Shown: piece after piece, positions 5,317 to 6,072 of the stretch | Position numbering within the stretch: position 1 is the first letter of the stretch | Layout of the letters: each line of letters starts with the position of its first letter | NCBI GenBank assembly: GCA_015489285.1 | Contig: WGAA01000051.1 | Location: 1-6,072 of the forward strand | Reading direction: 5' to 3' | DNA from: Anaerolineae bacterium | Lineage (GTDB): Bacteria; Chloroflexota; Anaerolineae; JAADDB01 | Length of the DNA: 6,072 nucleotides | Translations under genes and position numbers: made by a program | Notes under the pieces: model-generated | Told to the model about the DNA's origin: nothing | What the model saw: the letters and a program-made list of their open reading frames with translations, nothing else | Database searches by the model: none

Positions 5317-6072
5317 TCATTCCCCAACCTTTGGCAGGTGTTGCAACGCCTCGCGAATGAGTTCCTCCGGATACTCGTAATCCTCCAGCTGGCCACTGAG
5401 GTACGCATCGTAAGCGGCCAAATCGAAATGCCCGTGCCCGGAGAGGTTGAAGACGATGACCTTCTTCTCCCCCCGCTCCTTGGCTATCAGAGCCTGTTCC
5501 ATGGCCACCCGGACGGCATGGGCGCTCTCCGGCGCGGGGACGATCCCTTCGGCCCGGGCAAAGTGAACGGCCGCCTCGAACACCGCGTTTTGGTGTACGG
5601 CCTGTGCTTCGATAAGCCCCTTATCGTACAGGGCACACACCTGGGCAGCCATCCCATGATACCGGAGCCCTCCCGCGTGAATCGGCGGGGGCATGAAGGT
5701 GTGCCCCAGGGTGAACATCTTGATGAGGGGAGTCAACCCTGCGGTATCCCCGTAATCGTACGCGTACAATCCTTTGGTCAACGTGGGAGCCGCGGTGGGT
5801 TCCACCGCGATGATTCGGTAATCCTTCCCGTGCAGGATCTTGTCCCGGATGAAGGGGAAGGTGAACCCGGCAAAGTTGCTCCCTCCACCGATGCATCCGA
5901 TGAGAATGTCAGGCTCCTCGTCCGCCAGCTCCATCTGCTTTTGGGCTTCCAGACCGATGACCGTTTGATGCATGAGCACGTGATTCAGCACGGAGCCAAG
6001 GGAGTACCGGGTGTCCGGGTGCGTCACCGCGTCCTCGACCGCTTCGGAAATGGCGATACCCAAACTGCCCGG
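5317..6072 (-). CDS. trpB: Tryptophan synthase beta chain, probably TrpB2 type, C-terminal part (5' end outside window)
   Basis: The frame is open to the window end, giving 251 residues of a protein usually about 400-450 long. This PLP enzyme condenses indole with serine to make tryptophan in the cytoplasm. Visible motifs are the PLP-phosphate loop IGGGSNF (visible residues 61-67), AVEP (89-92), EGIVPAPESAHA (175-186) and the C-terminal NLSGHGHFD (209-217). The GHGHFDLAAYDAYLSGQLEDYEYP ending and the PGSLGIAISEA segment at the edge resemble TrpB2, the variant common in archaea and thermophilic bacteria, more than classical TrpB1. The PLP lysine lies outside the window. The in-frame TTG at 6063 is an internal leucine, not a start. 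No trpA or other trp gene is downstream; the gene ends facing the FmdB gene, so it is either alone or last in its operon. Activity as a TrpA-partnered or stand-alone enzyme cannot be decided here. Confidence 0.92.
   Translation of the reverse strand, partial: PGSLGIAISEAVEDAVTHPDTRYSLGSVLNHVLMHQTVIGLEAQKQMELADEEPDILIGCIGGGSNFAGFTFPFIRDKILHGKDYRIIAVEPTAAPTLTKGLYAYDYGDTAGLTPLIKMFTLGHTFMPPPIHAGGLRYHGMAAQVCALYDKGLIEAQAVHQNAVFEAAVHFARAEGIVPAPESAHAVRVAMEQALIAKERGEKKVIVFNLSGHGHFDLAAYDAYLSGQLEDYEYPEELIREALQHLPKVGE

Overview
This window is a GC-rich piece of bacterial chromosome. Eight protein-coding genes are supported: six complete and two cut by the window ends. I see no rRNA, tRNA, CRISPR array, transposase or phage structural gene. 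The gene set (a tryptophan synthase beta chain resembling the TrpB2 type, a YqeC-MocA fusion, an HTH protein with an RsbR-like helical tail, an Hsp20, and an FmdB zinc ribbon with a CPNGH motif) suggests a thermophilic, Chloroflexota-like bacterium. That placement is an inference from gene style, not from a marker gene.

Layout. Bases 1-600 (+) are the C-terminal third or less of a molybdopterin oxidoreductase. A MerR-type DNA-binding protein (572-1231, +) overlaps its end. A compact three-gene operon on the minus strand runs toward these two: a YqeC-like/MocA molybdenum-cofactor cytidylyltransferase fusion (3515-2223), a four-helix membrane protein of the phage_holin_4_2 family (2226-1876, ATGA overlap) and an unrecognised protein with a degenerate HxxxH metallopeptidase-like motif (1860-1219). 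The last of these overlaps the HTH gene tail to tail. A 160-bp divergent intergenic region (3516-3675) carries four CTAA motifs at an exact 11-bp period just ahead of a possible -10 box. It leads to an Hsp20 chaperone gene (3676-4125, +) that ends at a strong hairpin. A recognisable promoter (4196-4225) and a structured leader precede a helical protein of unknown function (4312-4950, +) and an FmdB-family zinc ribbon (4987-5253, +). A perfect 16-bp hairpin separates these from a convergent, 5'-truncated trpB (6072-5317, -).

How they fit. The left half has a molybdenum theme: a molybdoenzyme, a coupled regulator-like gene, and on the other strand a cofactor nucleotidyltransferase. However, MocA makes the cytosine dinucleotide cofactor used by xanthine-oxidase-type enzymes, whereas the oxidoreductase at the left edge looks like the guanine-dinucleotide (DMSO-reductase) type, so the two need not act together. 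The right half is a set of small independent units (stress chaperone, unknown protein plus zinc ribbon, tryptophan synthase). The points most worth a second look are the phased CTAA repeats upstream of hsp20, the apparently dead GTPase-like half of the YqeC-MocA fusion, and the HxxxH protein.
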